64,000 bases of DNA from Pannonibacter tanglangensis. GTDB lineage: Bacteria; Pseudomonadota; Alphaproteobacteria; Rhizobiales; Stappiaceae. The notes under the pieces are model-generated. The model saw nothing but the letters and a program-made list of their open reading frames with translations. It did not search any database and was not told the origin of the DNA. Positions within the stretch are counted from its first letter, which is position 1; every line of letters starts with the position of its first letter. Location: NCBI RefSeq assembly GCF_009915685.1, contig NZ_JAABLP010000003.1, one strand, 5' to 3'. Below, in pieces: positions 53,350 through 63,189 of the stretch. The translations under genes and the position numbers were made by a program.

Positions 53350-54576
53350 TCAGGCCCGCAGGAAGCTGACCCCGTTTGGCCCGACGGCGATGCCGAGATG
53401 GTCCGCCACGGTCTCGCCGATATCCGCATAGGTCTTGCGGCCGCCGATGGCATGGCCGGCAACGCCCGGCCGCCAGCAGAGCACGGGCACGTGCTCGCGG
53501 GTGTGGTCCGTGCCGCGCCAGGTCGGGTCGCAGCCGTGGTCGGCGGTGAGGATCAGGAGATCGCCCGGCAGCATCTTCGCCATGATCTCCGGCAGGCGGG
53601 CGTCGAAATGCTCGAGCGCGGCCGCATAGCCCGGCACGTCGCGGCGGTGGCCATAAAGGGAATCGAAGTCGATCAGGTTGGTGAAGACCAGATCGCCGTC
53701 CTTCGCCTCGTCCATCGCCACCAGCGTCTTGTCGACGAGCTGGTCGTTGCCGGCGCCCTTCAGCACCCTGGCCACGCCCTGATGGGCGAAGATGTCGGAG
53801 ATCTTGCCGACGCCGATCACCGTGCGCCCGGCCGCCGTCAGACGGTCGAGAAGGGTCGGCTCGGGCGGCAGCACCGAATAGTCGCGCCGGTTGGCCGTGC
53901 GCTCGAACGTCGCCGAGGTCTCGCCCAGGAACGGCCGGGCGATGACGCGGCCGATGTTGTACGGGTCGATCAGCCGGCGGGTGATCTCGCAGACCTGGTA
54001 CAGGCGCTCAAGACCGAAATGCGTCTCGTGGGCGGCGATCTGCACCACGGAATCCGCCGAGGTGTAGAAGATCGGCTTGCCCGTGCGGATGTGCTCCTCG
54101 CCAAGCTCGGCGATGATCTCGGTGCCGGAGGCATGCTTGTCGCCGATGATGCCCGGCAGGCCGGCCTCGGCGACGATCCGGGCAATCACGTCGGCCGGGA
54201 AGGTCGGGATGGTCTCGGGGAAATAGCCCCAGTCGAAGCGCACGGGCACGCCTGCAATCTCCCAGTGACCGGACGGGGTGTCCTTGCCGTTGGAGACTTC
54301 CGCCGCATAGCCCCACAGGGCCTCCGGGATCACGTCCGTCGTAAGGCCGGGAACCGGCTGGCCCGTCGACAGCCTTGCTGCTGCGCCGAGGCCGAGACGC
54401 GACATGTTGGGCAGGGTCAGCGGTCCGGAGCGCACGCCTGCCTTGTCCCCTTCTCCGGCGGCGCAGCGGGCCGCAATGTGACCCAGCGTGTCGGAGCCTG
54501 CATCGCCAAAACGGTCGGCATCTTCTGCGCCGCCGATGCCGAAACTATCGAGCACAACGAGTATGGCGCGGGGCAT
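53350..54576 (-). CDS. deoB: Phosphopentomutase
   Basis: Alkaline-phosphatase-superfamily mutase converting (deoxy)ribose-1-phosphate to the 5-phosphate. From the ATG at 54576 (MPRAILVVLDSFGIGGAEDA) the 408 residues hold metal site 1 in LDSFGIG, TPSGHWEIAG, and the C-terminal ILTADHGCDPTWRGTDHTRE with the paired Asp-His metal ligands. It takes the sugar phosphates released by DeoA and PunA and hands deoxyribose-5-phosphate to DeoC. It is separated from deoA by a 375-base gap full of repeats. Confidence 0.96.
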   Translation of the reverse strand: MPRAILVVLDSFGIGGAEDADRFGDAGSDTLGHIAARCAAGEGDKAGVRSGPLTLPNMSRLGLGAAARLSTGQPVPGLTTDVIPEALWGYAAEVSNGKDTPSGHWEIAGVPVRFDWGYFPETIPTFPADVIARIVAEAGLPGIIGDKHASGTEIIAELGEEHIRTGKPIFYTSADSVVQIAAHETHFGLERLYQVCEITRRLIDPYNIGRVIARPFLGETSATFERTANRRDYSVLPPEPTLLDRLTAAGRTVIGVGKISDIFAHQGVARVLKGAGNDQLVDKTLVAMDEAKDGDLVFTNLIDFDSLYGHRRDVPGYAAALEHFDARLPEIMAKMLPGDLLILTADHGCDPTWRGTDHTREHVPVLCWRPGVAGHAIGGRKTYADIGETVADHLGIAVGPNGVSFLRA

Positions 54577-54951
54577 TTCCTTAGTCCTTTCATCGTGAGG
54601 CGTTGGCCTCGGACGGTCTGTTTCCGCGACCGCGTCGGGCGATCGCGGCCGGCCCCCGTTTTGGAGGCTGAAGCCCCCCACCCCCAACCCCTCCCCACGA
54701 GGGGGAGGGTAGCAGGCCGGAGCCTGTATCAAGGGCCACAGCATTCGATGCCGGCAGTCCCCCTCCCCCTCGTGGGGAGGGGTTAGAGGTGGGGGAGACC
54801 CCAGCACAGCGCCGACAGCGCAATCGCACTTTCAATTTGCATTGCGCCTATGGCGCAATGGCATCTCCGCGTTGCATCGCGCCTACGGCGCAATGGCATG
54901 AATCCTTGCATTGCGCCTACGGCGCAATGGCATCTCCGCGTTGCATTGCGC
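54577..54951. other. Repeat-filled gap between deoB and deoA
   Basis: No gene is visible. The 375 bases hold a 121-base inverted-repeat pair and the tandem hairpin array that follows deoA, each described separately. The remainder is short GC-rich linker. Such a gap inside a co-directional operon suggests processing or partial termination between deoA and deoB. Confidence 0.7.
54675..54795. repeat. Inverted-repeat pair, about 35-bp arms
   Basis: The left arm (54675-54709) and right arm (54761-54795) are nearly perfect reverse complements; each contains the core CCTCCCC-ACGA-GGGGGAGG, itself a small hairpin. They are separated by a 51-base spacer. The whole could fold into one long stem. It resembles a short mobile palindromic intergenic element; no coding capacity. 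Confidence 0.75.

Positions 54952-54964
<13 letters not shown>
54840..54964 (-). repeat. Four-copy tandem hairpin array spanning the deoA stop codon
   Basis: Four copies of a 21-nt hairpin, at 54840-54860, 54875-54895, 54909-54929 and 54944-54964, with 9-bp arms CATTGCGCC/GGCGCAATG and a 3-nt loop. Linkers are 13 or 14 nt and two of the three are identical. The copy at 54944-54964 includes the last codons and the TAG stop of deoA. One copy has a single arm mismatch; another has a changed loop. Architecture matches the def array while the sequence differs. Confidence 0.85.
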
Positions 54965-56268
<1,304 letters not shown>

Positions 56269-56269
56269 G

Positions 56270-57052
56270 TCAGTATCCTTCGCGTGCGGAACCCGTTCCG
56301 CCCTTGATCACGTCGAGAAGCGCATCGAGCAGGCCGCTGGCGCCGAAGCGGAAGGTCGCGGCCGTGGCCCAGTCGGGCCCGAGGATGCGGTCGGCCAGCG
56401 CCAGGTAGGCGGCGGCATCGTCCAGCGTGCGGATGCCGCCGGCGGGCTTGAAGCCGACCGGCCGGCCGTGATCGCGGCGGGTCTCCTCGATGACGGTGAG
56501 CATGATCTCCGCCGCCTCGAGCGTGGCATTGACCTTCACCTTGCCGGTGGAGGTCTTGATGAAATCGGCCCCGGCAGCAATCGCCACCTGCGAGGCCTGA
56601 TGGATGAGCAGCGGATCGCCGATCTCGCCGGTCTCCAGGATCACCTTGAGCTGGGCGGGGGCCGGGATGGCCGCCTTGACGCGGATGATCTGCTCCTCGG
56701 CAAAGCCGCGGCGGCCGGCCACGAAGGCGCGGTAGGGCATGACGAGGTCGATCTCGTCGGCCCCATCGGCGATGGCCTGCTGCGTCTCGCGGACGACAGC
56801 GGCGGTGTCATCGCCGCCGGCGGGGAAGTTCACCACCGTGGCGACCTTCACGCCGGTGCCGGCGAGGCGCGCCTTGGAGCGGGCAACGAAGGCCGGGTAG
56901 ACGCAGACGGCGGCGACCTGACCCTGCGGCGTCACGGCGCGGGCGCAAAGCGCGTCAATGTCGGCATCCGTGCAGCCGTCGTTGAGGTTGGTCAGGTCAA
57001 CCAGCGCCAGGGCGCGGGCGGCCAGTGCGGCAGACGCGGACTGGTCAGCCAT
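56270..57052 (-). CDS. deoC: Deoxyribose-phosphate aldolase
   Basis: Class I aldolase that cleaves deoxyribose-5-phosphate to acetaldehyde and glyceraldehyde-3-phosphate. The 260 residues contain the Schiff-base lysine Lys166 in FIKTSTGK and Asp102 in DEIDLVMPYR, both aligning with the E. coli catalytic residues, and the C-terminal lysine region PVGFKPAGGIRT. The length is typical. Its first bases overlap the end of the purine nucleoside phosphorylase gene by eight, and its stop lies one base before the deoA start. Confidence 0.97.
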   Translation of the reverse strand: MADQSASAALAARALALVDLTNLNDGCTDADIDALCARAVTPQGQVAAVCVYPAFVARSKARLAGTGVKVATVVNFPAGGDDTAAVVRETQQAIADGADEIDLVMPYRAFVAGRRGFAEEQIIRVKAAIPAPAQLKVILETGEIGDPLLIHQASQVAIAAGADFIKTSTGKVKVNATLEAAEIMLTVIEETRRDHGRPVGFKPAGGIRTLDDAAAYLALADRILGPDWATAATFRFGASGLLDALLDVIKGGTGSAREGY

Positions 57053-57857
57053 GGGCGATCTCCTTCACGAAACCGCGCACCAGACGCTTCATGCGCTCCA
57101 TACCGAGCTTGGCAACGGACTTGGTCTCGTCATGCGACAGGCCATGGGCCTGCATGCCGGCGCCGAGATTGGTGATGATCGACATGGCAGCCACGCGCAT
57201 CCCGAGGAAGCGCCCCAGGATCACTTCCGGCACGGTGGACATGCCGACCGCATCAGCGCCCAGCATGCGCGCCATGCGGATTTCGGCCGGCGTCTCGAAG
57301 GACGGGCCGGAGAACCACATGTAGATGCCTTCGGCGAGGTGCTCGCCCTCGTGCCGGGCTGCGCGGTGCATGGCGGCCCGCAGCTCCAGGTCATAGGCGG
57401 TGGTCATGTCGAGGAAGCGCTTCTCGTCTTCCTCGCCAATGAGCGGATTGAGACCGGACCAGTTGATGTGATCGGTGATCAGCATCGGATGGCCGGGGGC
57501 GACCTCCTCGCGCAGGGAGCCGGCCGCATTGGTGGCAAACAGGATCTCGCAGCCGAGCGCCTTCAGCGTCTCGACCGGGGTGCGCATGATCGAGGGGTTG
57601 CCGCTCTCGTAGTAATGCGCGCGCCCCGACAGGATGACCACCGGAACGCCGTGCATGGTGCCGGCCACCAGTTCGCTGCCATGCGAGGACACGGTGGAGA
57701 CCGGGAAACCCGGCAGCTGCGAATAGGGAATGCGCACGGCGTCCTCCAGCTCCCCGGCGAGCTCGCCGAGGCCGGAGCCGAGGATCATGCCGATGCGATA
57801 GGTGCCCGGGCGGGCGGCGCGGACAATCGCCGCGCAATCGTGACCAGAGCCGCTCAT
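57045..57857 (-). CDS. punA: Purine-nucleoside phosphorylase (trimeric type)
   Basis: Phosphorolyses inosine, guanosine and their deoxy forms. The 270-residue protein belongs to the trimeric PNP family, not the hexameric DeoD family: MILGSGLGELAGELE (phosphate-binding Ser), SGRAHYYESG, FATNAAGSLREEV and GPSFETPAEIRMAR with VGMSTVPEV are the diagnostic segments. The ATG at 57857 follows AAGGA at a suitable spacing; an ATG nine bases upstream would place it too close. It overlaps deoC by eight bases. Confidence 0.95.
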   Translation of the reverse strand: MSGSGHDCAAIVRAARPGTYRIGMILGSGLGELAGELEDAVRIPYSQLPGFPVSTVSSHGSELVAGTMHGVPVVILSGRAHYYESGNPSIMRTPVETLKALGCEILFATNAAGSLREEVAPGHPMLITDHINWSGLNPLIGEEDEKRFLDMTTAYDLELRAAMHRAARHEGEHLAEGIYMWFSGPSFETPAEIRMARMLGADAVGMSTVPEVILGRFLGMRVAAMSIITNLGAGMQAHGLSHDETKSVAKLGMERMKRLVRGFVKEIAHG

Positions 57858-57902
57858 GGGTCTCATCGTCCTTATGCTCAAGGGATCAGGCCGCCGGCCG
57901 CC

Positions 57903-58292
57903 TCAGTCGTGAAGCGCGAAGCCGGCCGGCAGAAGTTCGTCGATGGTGAAGGTGCGGCGGATGCCGTCGAGGTTGGCGATATGGACCTTGACCGAGCCGG
58001 CGCCGAATTCCTTCAGCTTCTGGCGGCAACCGCCGCACGGAGTGCAGAGCGCCGCGTCGGCGACCACGACCACCTCGGCAATGCGCTGCTCGCCGGCGAG
58101 GACCATGGCGGAAATCGCCCCGGCCTCGGCGCAGACACCCTCCGGATAGGCCGCGTTCTCGACGTTGCAGCCGGGCACGATGCGGCCGCCTTCGGTCAGG
58201 AGCGCGGCACCGACCTTGAAGTTGGAATAGGGGGCGTAGGCGTTTTCGCGCGCGGCCCGGGCGGCGGCGAAGAGTTCATCAACGCGGCTCAT
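57903..58292 (-). CDS. cdd: Cytidine deaminase
   Basis: Zinc enzyme deaminating cytidine and deoxycytidine. The start at 58292 gives 129 residues, the length of the tetrameric type. The zinc ligands are Cys54 (CAEAGAI, with catalytic Glu56) and Cys86/Cys89 (PCGGCRQ); the substrate segment NVENAAYP is intact. It begins inside the stop region of the upstream permease gene (ATGA overlap), so it is coupled to the transporter. An apparent longer frame upstream is antisense or out of frame with that permease and not real. Confidence 0.96.
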   Translation of the reverse strand: MSRVDELFAAARAARENAYAPYSNFKVGAALLTEGGRIVPGCNVENAAYPEGVCAEAGAISAMVLAGEQRIAEVVVVADAALCTPCGGCRQKLKEFGAGSVKVHIANLDGIRRTFTIDELLPAGFALHD

Positions 58293-59263
58293 GTGCGTTC
58301 CTTCAGGTAGGGAATGCCGCTGGCCTTCGGCGGGATCGCCTTGCCGATGAAGCCGGCGAGCAGGATTACGGTAAGGACATAAGGCAGCGCCTGGAACACC
58401 TGCACCGGAACCTCGCCGATGCCGGGCAGCGGCTGGCCCTGCATGCGGATCGCCACCGCATCGAGATAGCCGAACAGCAGGCAGGCGAGCATGGCGTTGA
58501 GCGGCTTCCATTTGGCAAAGATCAGCGCGGCAAGCGCGATGAAGCCCTTGCCGGCCGTCATGTCCTTGATGAAGCCGGACGACTGGGCAATGGCGAGATA
58601 GGCGCCGGCAAAGCCGCAGAGGATGCCGCAGATGATGACCGCGCGGTAGCGCAGGAACGTTACCGAGATGCCGGCGGTGTCGACGGCGGCCGGATTTTCG
58701 CCCACGGCGCGCAGCCGCAGGCCGAAGCGGGTGCGGAACAGCACCCACCAGGTCAGCGGCACGGCGAGGAAGGCCAGATACAGCAGGATGTTGTGCCCGG
58801 AGAGAAACTCCGAATAGAAGCGGCCGATGACCGGCACGCTGGCCATCTCCTCGGCGAAGGGCAGCGTGATCTCGAGGAAGCGGCCGCCCTCGGGCAGCGA
58901 CGGCGTGCGCCCGCCCTGGCCGAACCAGGCCTGCCCCAGCAGGGCCGTGAGCCCCGCCGCGAGGAAGTTGATCGCAACGCCCGAGACGATCTGGTTGCCG
59001 CGGTTGGTGATCGAGGCAAAGCCGTGCAGGAGCGACAGGCCGACGGCCACGCCGATGCCGGTCAGCAGGCCGAGCCAGGCATTGGCGGTCAGGAAGGCGA
59101 CGCAGGCCGCCCCGAAGGCCGCGCCCAGCATCTTGCCCTCAAGCCCGATGTCGACGACGCCGGAGCGCTCGGAATAGAGACCCGCCAGACAGGCAAACAG
59201 CAGCGGGGTCGCCAGCCGGGCCATGCTGTCGAAGGTTGCGTAGGAGAAGAAGATATCGACCAT
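58289..59263 (-). CDS. Nucleoside ABC transporter permease (second)
   Basis: A 324-residue permease of the BPD_transp_2 (branched-chain/RbsC-type) group with about eight to nine membrane helices. The EAA-like loop is FRTRFGLRLRAVGENPAAVD, characteristic of these permeases. The N-terminus ATPLLFACLAGLYSERSGVV matches nucleoside transporters of the NupQ/YufQ type. It pairs with the preceding permease gene (10 bases upstream) and overlaps cdd by four bases. Confidence 0.92.
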   Translation of the reverse strand: MVDIFFSYATFDSMARLATPLLFACLAGLYSERSGVVDIGLEGKMLGAAFGAACVAFLTANAWLGLLTGIGVAVGLSLLHGFASITNRGNQIVSGVAINFLAAGLTALLGQAWFGQGGRTPSLPEGGRFLEITLPFAEEMASVPVIGRFYSEFLSGHNILLYLAFLAVPLTWWVLFRTRFGLRLRAVGENPAAVDTAGISVTFLRYRAVIICGILCGFAGAYLAIAQSSGFIKDMTAGKGFIALAALIFAKWKPLNAMLACLLFGYLDAVAIRMQGQPLPGIGEVPVQVFQALPYVLTVILLAGFIGKAIPPKASGIPYLKERT

Positions 59264-59273
59264 GACCGTCTCC

Positions 59274-60395
59274 TCACTTGGCCGGGGTGGCGGACGCGGC
59301 GGAGGCCGGCGTGCGGGCGAAGGTGAAGATCCGCACCAGCGTGGGGCGGAACATGTACTCGAGCGCCCCGGCGAAGAGGATCACCAGACCCTGGATGACC
59401 AGGATCATGTCGCGGGTGATGGCCGGGATCTCGAAGGCCAGCTCGGCGCCACCCTGGTAGAGCATGCCGAACAGGACGGCGGCCAGCACGATGCCGACGG
59501 GATGACCGCGGCCCATCAGCGCCACCGCAATGCCGACGAAGCCGTAGCCCGACACGAACTCGATCAGCAGGCGATGCTGCGAGCCCATGATCTCGTTGAT
59601 CGCCATCATGCCGGCGAGGGCACCGGAAATCATCATGGCGATGATGATGATGCGGGCGGGAGAGATGCCGGCATAGACCGCTGCCGTCGCATTGGCCCCG
59701 AGGGTGCGGATGGCGTAGCCGAGGCGGGTGCGCCAGATCAGCAGCCAGACGCCGAAGGCCGACAGCAGGGCCAGGATCAGCGACAGGTTGACCGGTGCCG
59801 TGCCGAAGTCGAGGAACGGGAAGATGTCGTTCAGCATCGGCAGATGCCCGCCGGCCTCGAAGGTGCGCGTCTCCGGCTGCATCGACCCGGCCTCGCCGAT
59901 GACGTTGACCAGCAGGTAGACCATCATCGAGGCGGCGATGAAGTTGAACATGATCGTGGTGATGACCACGTGGCTGCCGCGGTGTGCCTGCAGCCAGGCC
60001 GGGATGAAGGCCCAGGCCGCGCCCGCGGCGGCCGCGCAAAGGATCACGAAGGGCAGCGTCACCCACCAGGGGACAAGGGTGTCCAGCATCAGGCAGGCCG
60101 CAGCCACGCCAAGGCCGCCGACATAGGCCTGACCCTCACCACCGATGTTGAACAGCCCCGCATGGAAGGCAACGGCAACCGCCAGGCCGGTGAAGATGAA
60201 GTTGGTGGCATAGAACAGCGTGAAGCCGATGCCCTCGCCGAAGCCGAGCGAGCCCCAGAGCAGGATCTTCACGACCTCGACCGGGTTCTCGCCGATGATG
60301 AGAACGACGAGACCCGAGACCAGGAAGGCGGCAGTCAGGTTCAGCAGTGGAATGAGGCCGAGATCGGCCCAGCGCGGCAGTTGTCCGGCACTCAT
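59274..60395 (-). CDS. Nucleoside ABC transporter permease (first)
   Basis: A 373-residue permease of the NupP/YufP type, larger than its partner. Hydrophobic segments start near residue 15 (PLLNLTAAFLVSGLVVLIIG); the permease loop reads WRTRLGYAIRTLGANATAAV. The sequence VAFHAGLFNIGGEGQAYVGG is typical of this family. It lies between the ATPase gene (14 bases) and the second permease gene (10 bases), forming the heterodimeric channel. Confidence 0.92.
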   Translation of the reverse strand: MSAGQLPRWADLGLIPLLNLTAAFLVSGLVVLIIGENPVEVVKILLWGSLGFGEGIGFTLFYATNFIFTGLAVAVAFHAGLFNIGGEGQAYVGGLGVAAACLMLDTLVPWWVTLPFVILCAAAAGAAWAFIPAWLQAHRGSHVVITTIMFNFIAASMMVYLLVNVIGEAGSMQPETRTFEAGGHLPMLNDIFPFLDFGTAPVNLSLILALLSAFGVWLLIWRTRLGYAIRTLGANATAAVYAGISPARIIIIAMMISGALAGMMAINEIMGSQHRLLIEFVSGYGFVGIAVALMGRGHPVGIVLAAVLFGMLYQGGAELAFEIPAITRDMILVIQGLVILFAGALEYMFRPTLVRIFTFARTPASAASATPAK

Positions 60396-60409
60396 GCGGC
60401 GTCTCCCTG

Positions 60410-61948
60410 TCAGTGTTGGGCGGCGGAGCGGGCGTCGTCGACACCGGCCATGAGCAGGCCGATCTCGCCTTCGTCCGCCGTCGGCAGGCGCTCGCCGACG
60501 ATGCGGCCGTCGAACATCACCAGCACGCGGTCGGACAGGGAGCGGATCTCGTCCAGCTCCACCGACACGAGCAGGATGGCCTTGCCGGCATCGCGCAGCT
60601 CGATGATGCGCTTGTGAATGAACTCGATGGCACCGATGTCGACGCCACGCGTCGGCTGGCCGATCAGCAGCACGGACGGGTCGCGCTCGATCTCGCGGGC
60701 GAGCACGATCTTCTGCTGGTTGCCACCGGAGAAATTGGCGGTCTTCAGCATCGGATTGGGCGGCCGGATGTCATACTTGGCGATCTCGCCCCTGGCCGCC
60801 TCCTTGATGGCGGCAATGTTCAGGAACAGGCCCTTCGAGTAGGCCGGATCGTCGTGGTACCCGAGGATGGCGTTCTCGTACTCGGCGAAGGACGTGACGA
60901 GACCCATGCGATGGCGGTCCTCCGGCACATGGCCGACGCTCTTGGCACGCATGCCGGCGGCATCGACGGGATGATGCGCCAGATCCAGCACCTCGCTGCC
61001 GATGGTGACGGTGCCGGACTTCGGACGGCGGATGCCGGCCAGCGTCTCCAGAAGCTCCGACTGGCCGTTGCCGGACACGCCGGCAATGCCGACGATCTCG
61101 CCGGCGCGGACCTCGAAGGAGACGTCCTTCACGACCGTGACGCCGCGCGCGTCGGTGACGGTCAGGTTCTCGACCTTGAGCACGGGCGCACCCGGCGCCG
61201 CGGTGCCCTTTTCGACCGTGAGCAGCACCCGCCGGCCGACCATCAGCTCGGCCAGCTCTTCCATGCTGGTCTCGGACGTCTTGCGCGTGGCGACGATCTC
61301 GCCGCGGCGCATGACGGAGACGGTGTCGGTGATGGCCATGATCTCGCGCAGCTTGTGCGTGATCAGGAGCACGGTCTTGCCCTGGTTCTTCAGCACCTCG
61401 AGGATGCGGAACAGGTGATCGGCCTCCGACGGGGTGAGCACGCCGGTCGGCTCGTCAAGGATCAGGACCTCGGCGCCGCGATAGAGCGCCTTGAGGATCT
61501 CGACCCGCTGCTGCAGGCCGACGGGCAGATCCCCGATCAGGGCGTCGGGATCGACCTTCAGCCCGTACTCGGCATCGAGGCGGGCGAGTTCCTTGCGGGC
61601 CTTGTCGGTCCCACCCGACAGCAGGCCGCCGCCCTCGGCGCCCAGGATGATGTTTTCCAGCACGCTGAACGTGTCCACCAGCATGAAGTGCTGATGCACC
61701 ATGCCGATGCCGAGCGAGATCGCGGTCCGGGAATCGGAGACAGTCACGACCTTGCCGTCGATCAGGATGTCGCCGCTGTCGGCCGTGTAGAAGCCGTACA
61801 GGATGGACATGAGGGTCGACTTGCCGGCCCCGTTCTCGCCGATGATGCCGTGGATGGAGCCCTTGCCCACCACGAGATCAATGTTCTTGTTGGCGTGAAC
61901 GGCCCCGAAAGACTTGTTGATCTTGCGAAGCTCGATTGCAGCGGTCAT
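60410..61948 (-). CDS. Nucleoside ABC transporter ATP-binding protein (double ABC)
   Basis: A 512-residue protein with two ATPase domains in tandem, as in RbsA/NupO types. Domain 1 (about 1-245): Walker A IGENGAGKSTLMSIL, Walker B ALYRGAEVLILDEPTGVLT with its signature reduced to VGLQQRVEI. Domain 2 (about 255-510): the P-loop is degenerate, GVSGNGQSELLETL, with the signature FSGGNQQKIVLAREIE and Walker B VLLIGQPTRGVD. It powers the two permeases. The BMP gene is 142 bases upstream with a strong hairpin between. Confidence 0.94.
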   Translation of the reverse strand: MTAAIELRKINKSFGAVHANKNIDLVVGKGSIHGIIGENGAGKSTLMSILYGFYTADSGDILIDGKVVTVSDSRTAISLGIGMVHQHFMLVDTFSVLENIILGAEGGGLLSGGTDKARKELARLDAEYGLKVDPDALIGDLPVGLQQRVEILKALYRGAEVLILDEPTGVLTPSEADHLFRILEVLKNQGKTVLLITHKLREIMAITDTVSVMRRGEIVATRKTSETSMEELAELMVGRRVLLTVEKGTAAPGAPVLKVENLTVTDARGVTVVKDVSFEVRAGEIVGIAGVSGNGQSELLETLAGIRRPKSGTVTIGSEVLDLAHHPVDAAGMRAKSVGHVPEDRHRMGLVTSFAEYENAILGYHDDPAYSKGLFLNIAAIKEAARGEIAKYDIRPPNPMLKTANFSGGNQQKIVLAREIERDPSVLLIGQPTRGVDIGAIEFIHKRIIELRDAGKAILLVSVELDEIRSLSDRVLVMFDGRIVGERLPTADEGEIGLLMAGVDDARSAAQH

Positions 61949-62047
61949 GGGTGCTCCCGGGCGTCAGGCGCCAGGCGCCGGTCCGGCTGGATGTCGGGCC
62001 TGCCAGCGGCAAGGGGCTGCGGCGGCGGGACGACGGCGCGAGAAAGG

Positions 62048-62073
62048 GGGCGCGCCGAGGGATCGGCGCGCCC
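62048..62073 (-). other. Strong hairpin after the binding-protein gene
   Basis: A perfect 11-bp stem, GGGCGCGCCGA (62048-62058) and TCGGCGCGCCC (62063-62073), with a 4-nt loop, lying 17 bases after the BMP stop. Only a weak T run (CCTTTCTC) follows. It likely protects the binding-protein mRNA or partly ends transcription, giving more binding protein than ATPase and permeases. Confidence 0.65.
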
Positions 62074-62090
62074 GGTCAGTGCCTGTCCGA

Positions 62091-63089
62091 TCAGAACGGG
62101 CAGGACTTGTCGGACATGTAGTCGTGGACCTTGATGGTGCCGGAGATGATGTCGGCCTTCGCCTTGTCGACGGCAGCCTTCATCTCGGCGGTGACCAGGG
62201 CCTTGTTGTTGTCGTCCAGCGCCCAGTCCACGCCACCTTCGGCCAGACCGAGGACTTCCACGCCCGACGACCACTTGTCGTTCTTGGAGTCGGTGAAGGC
62301 CTTGTTCACGGCCACGTCGACGCGCTTCAGCATCGAGGTGAGGACCTTGCCCGGATGCAGGCCGTTCTGGTTGCTGTCCACGCCGATGCCGAGCTTGCCG
62401 GCGTCGGCCGCAGCCTGCAGCACGCCGATGCCGGTGGCACCGGCTGCGTGGTAGACGACGTCCGCACCGCGGTCGAACTGGGACTTGGCGAGCTCGCCGC
62501 CCTTGACCGGGTCGTTCCAGGCCGCGCCGGTGGTGCCGGTCATGTTCTCGAACACTTCGGCATTCGGGTTGGCGGCCTTGACGCCCTGCTTGTAGCCGCA
62601 GGAGAACTTGGAGATCAGCGGGATGTCCATGCCGCCGACGAAGCCGACCTTGCCGGTCTTGGAGGCCATGGCCGCCAGGACGCCGACGAGGTAGGAGCCT
62701 TCATGCTCCTTGAAGACGATCGAGCGGACGTTCGGCAGGTCGACGACCATGTCGACGATGGCGAACTGGATGTCCGGGAACTCCTTGGCGACCTTCTCGA
62801 CGGCATTGGCCTGGGAGAAGCCGATGGCGACGATCGGGCTCTGGCCGCGCTTGGCGAAGTTGCGCAGGGCCTGCTCGCGCTGGGCGTCGTTCTGGATCTC
62901 GAAATCGCGGTACTCGATGCCGGTCGCCTTCTTGAACTCCTCGGCACCCGTGTAAGCCGCCTCGTTGAACGACTTGTCGAACTTGCCGCCCAGATCGTAA
63001 AGCACCGCCGGCTTGATATCGGCCGCCTGCACTGCGCTGGACATGGCCAGGCCAGCGAAGGCCGCGCTGATCATCAGAAACTTCTTCAC
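62091..63089 (-). CDS. BMP-family nucleoside-binding ABC transporter protein
   Basis: A 332-residue periplasmic binding protein. The signal peptide is MKKFLMISAAFAGLAMSSAV, with cleavage after AQA or VQA near residue 22; there is no lipobox cysteine. The mature part shows the BMP pattern: VLYDLGGKFDKSFNEAAYTG, AIVDMVVDLPNVRSIVFKEH, VYHAAGATGIGVLQAAADAG and LGIGVDSNQNGL. BMP/PnrA proteins bind purine and other nucleosides. It is first of the transporter genes, 101 bases downstream of the SorC-type regulator. Confidence 0.93.
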   Translation of the reverse strand: MKKFLMISAAFAGLAMSSAVQAADIKPAVLYDLGGKFDKSFNEAAYTGAEEFKKATGIEYRDFEIQNDAQREQALRNFAKRGQSPIVAIGFSQANAVEKVAKEFPDIQFAIVDMVVDLPNVRSIVFKEHEGSYLVGVLAAMASKTGKVGFVGGMDIPLISKFSCGYKQGVKAANPNAEVFENMTGTTGAAWNDPVKGGELAKSQFDRGADVVYHAAGATGIGVLQAAADAGKLGIGVDSNQNGLHPGKVLTSMLKRVDVAVNKAFTDSKNDKWSSGVEVLGLAEGGVDWALDDNNKALVTAEMKAAVDKAKADIISGTIKVHDYMSDKSCPF

Positions 63090-63160
63090 GCTTCAATCCT
63101 CCGACAGATGGGCCAGCCACCACGGCTGGTCCCGGTTACTACCCCTCTGGCAGCCTCTTC

Positions 63161-63178
63161 CCGGCGGCACGCCGCCGG
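63161..63178 (-). other. Hairpin between the regulator and binding-protein genes
   Basis: Arms CCGGCGG (63161-63167) and CCGCCGG (63172-63178) with a 4-nt loop, just after the regulator stop. No T run follows. It may separate the regulator from the transporter mRNA. A promoter could lie in the rest of this 100-base gap but I cannot identify one. Confidence 0.45.
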
Positions 63179-63189
63179 AAACCGGCCCT

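Noticed and set aside
57903..58748. Extended cytidine deaminase fused to permease-like sequence
   Set aside because: The extension is out of frame with the real permease gene; Cdd is complete with the start at 58292.
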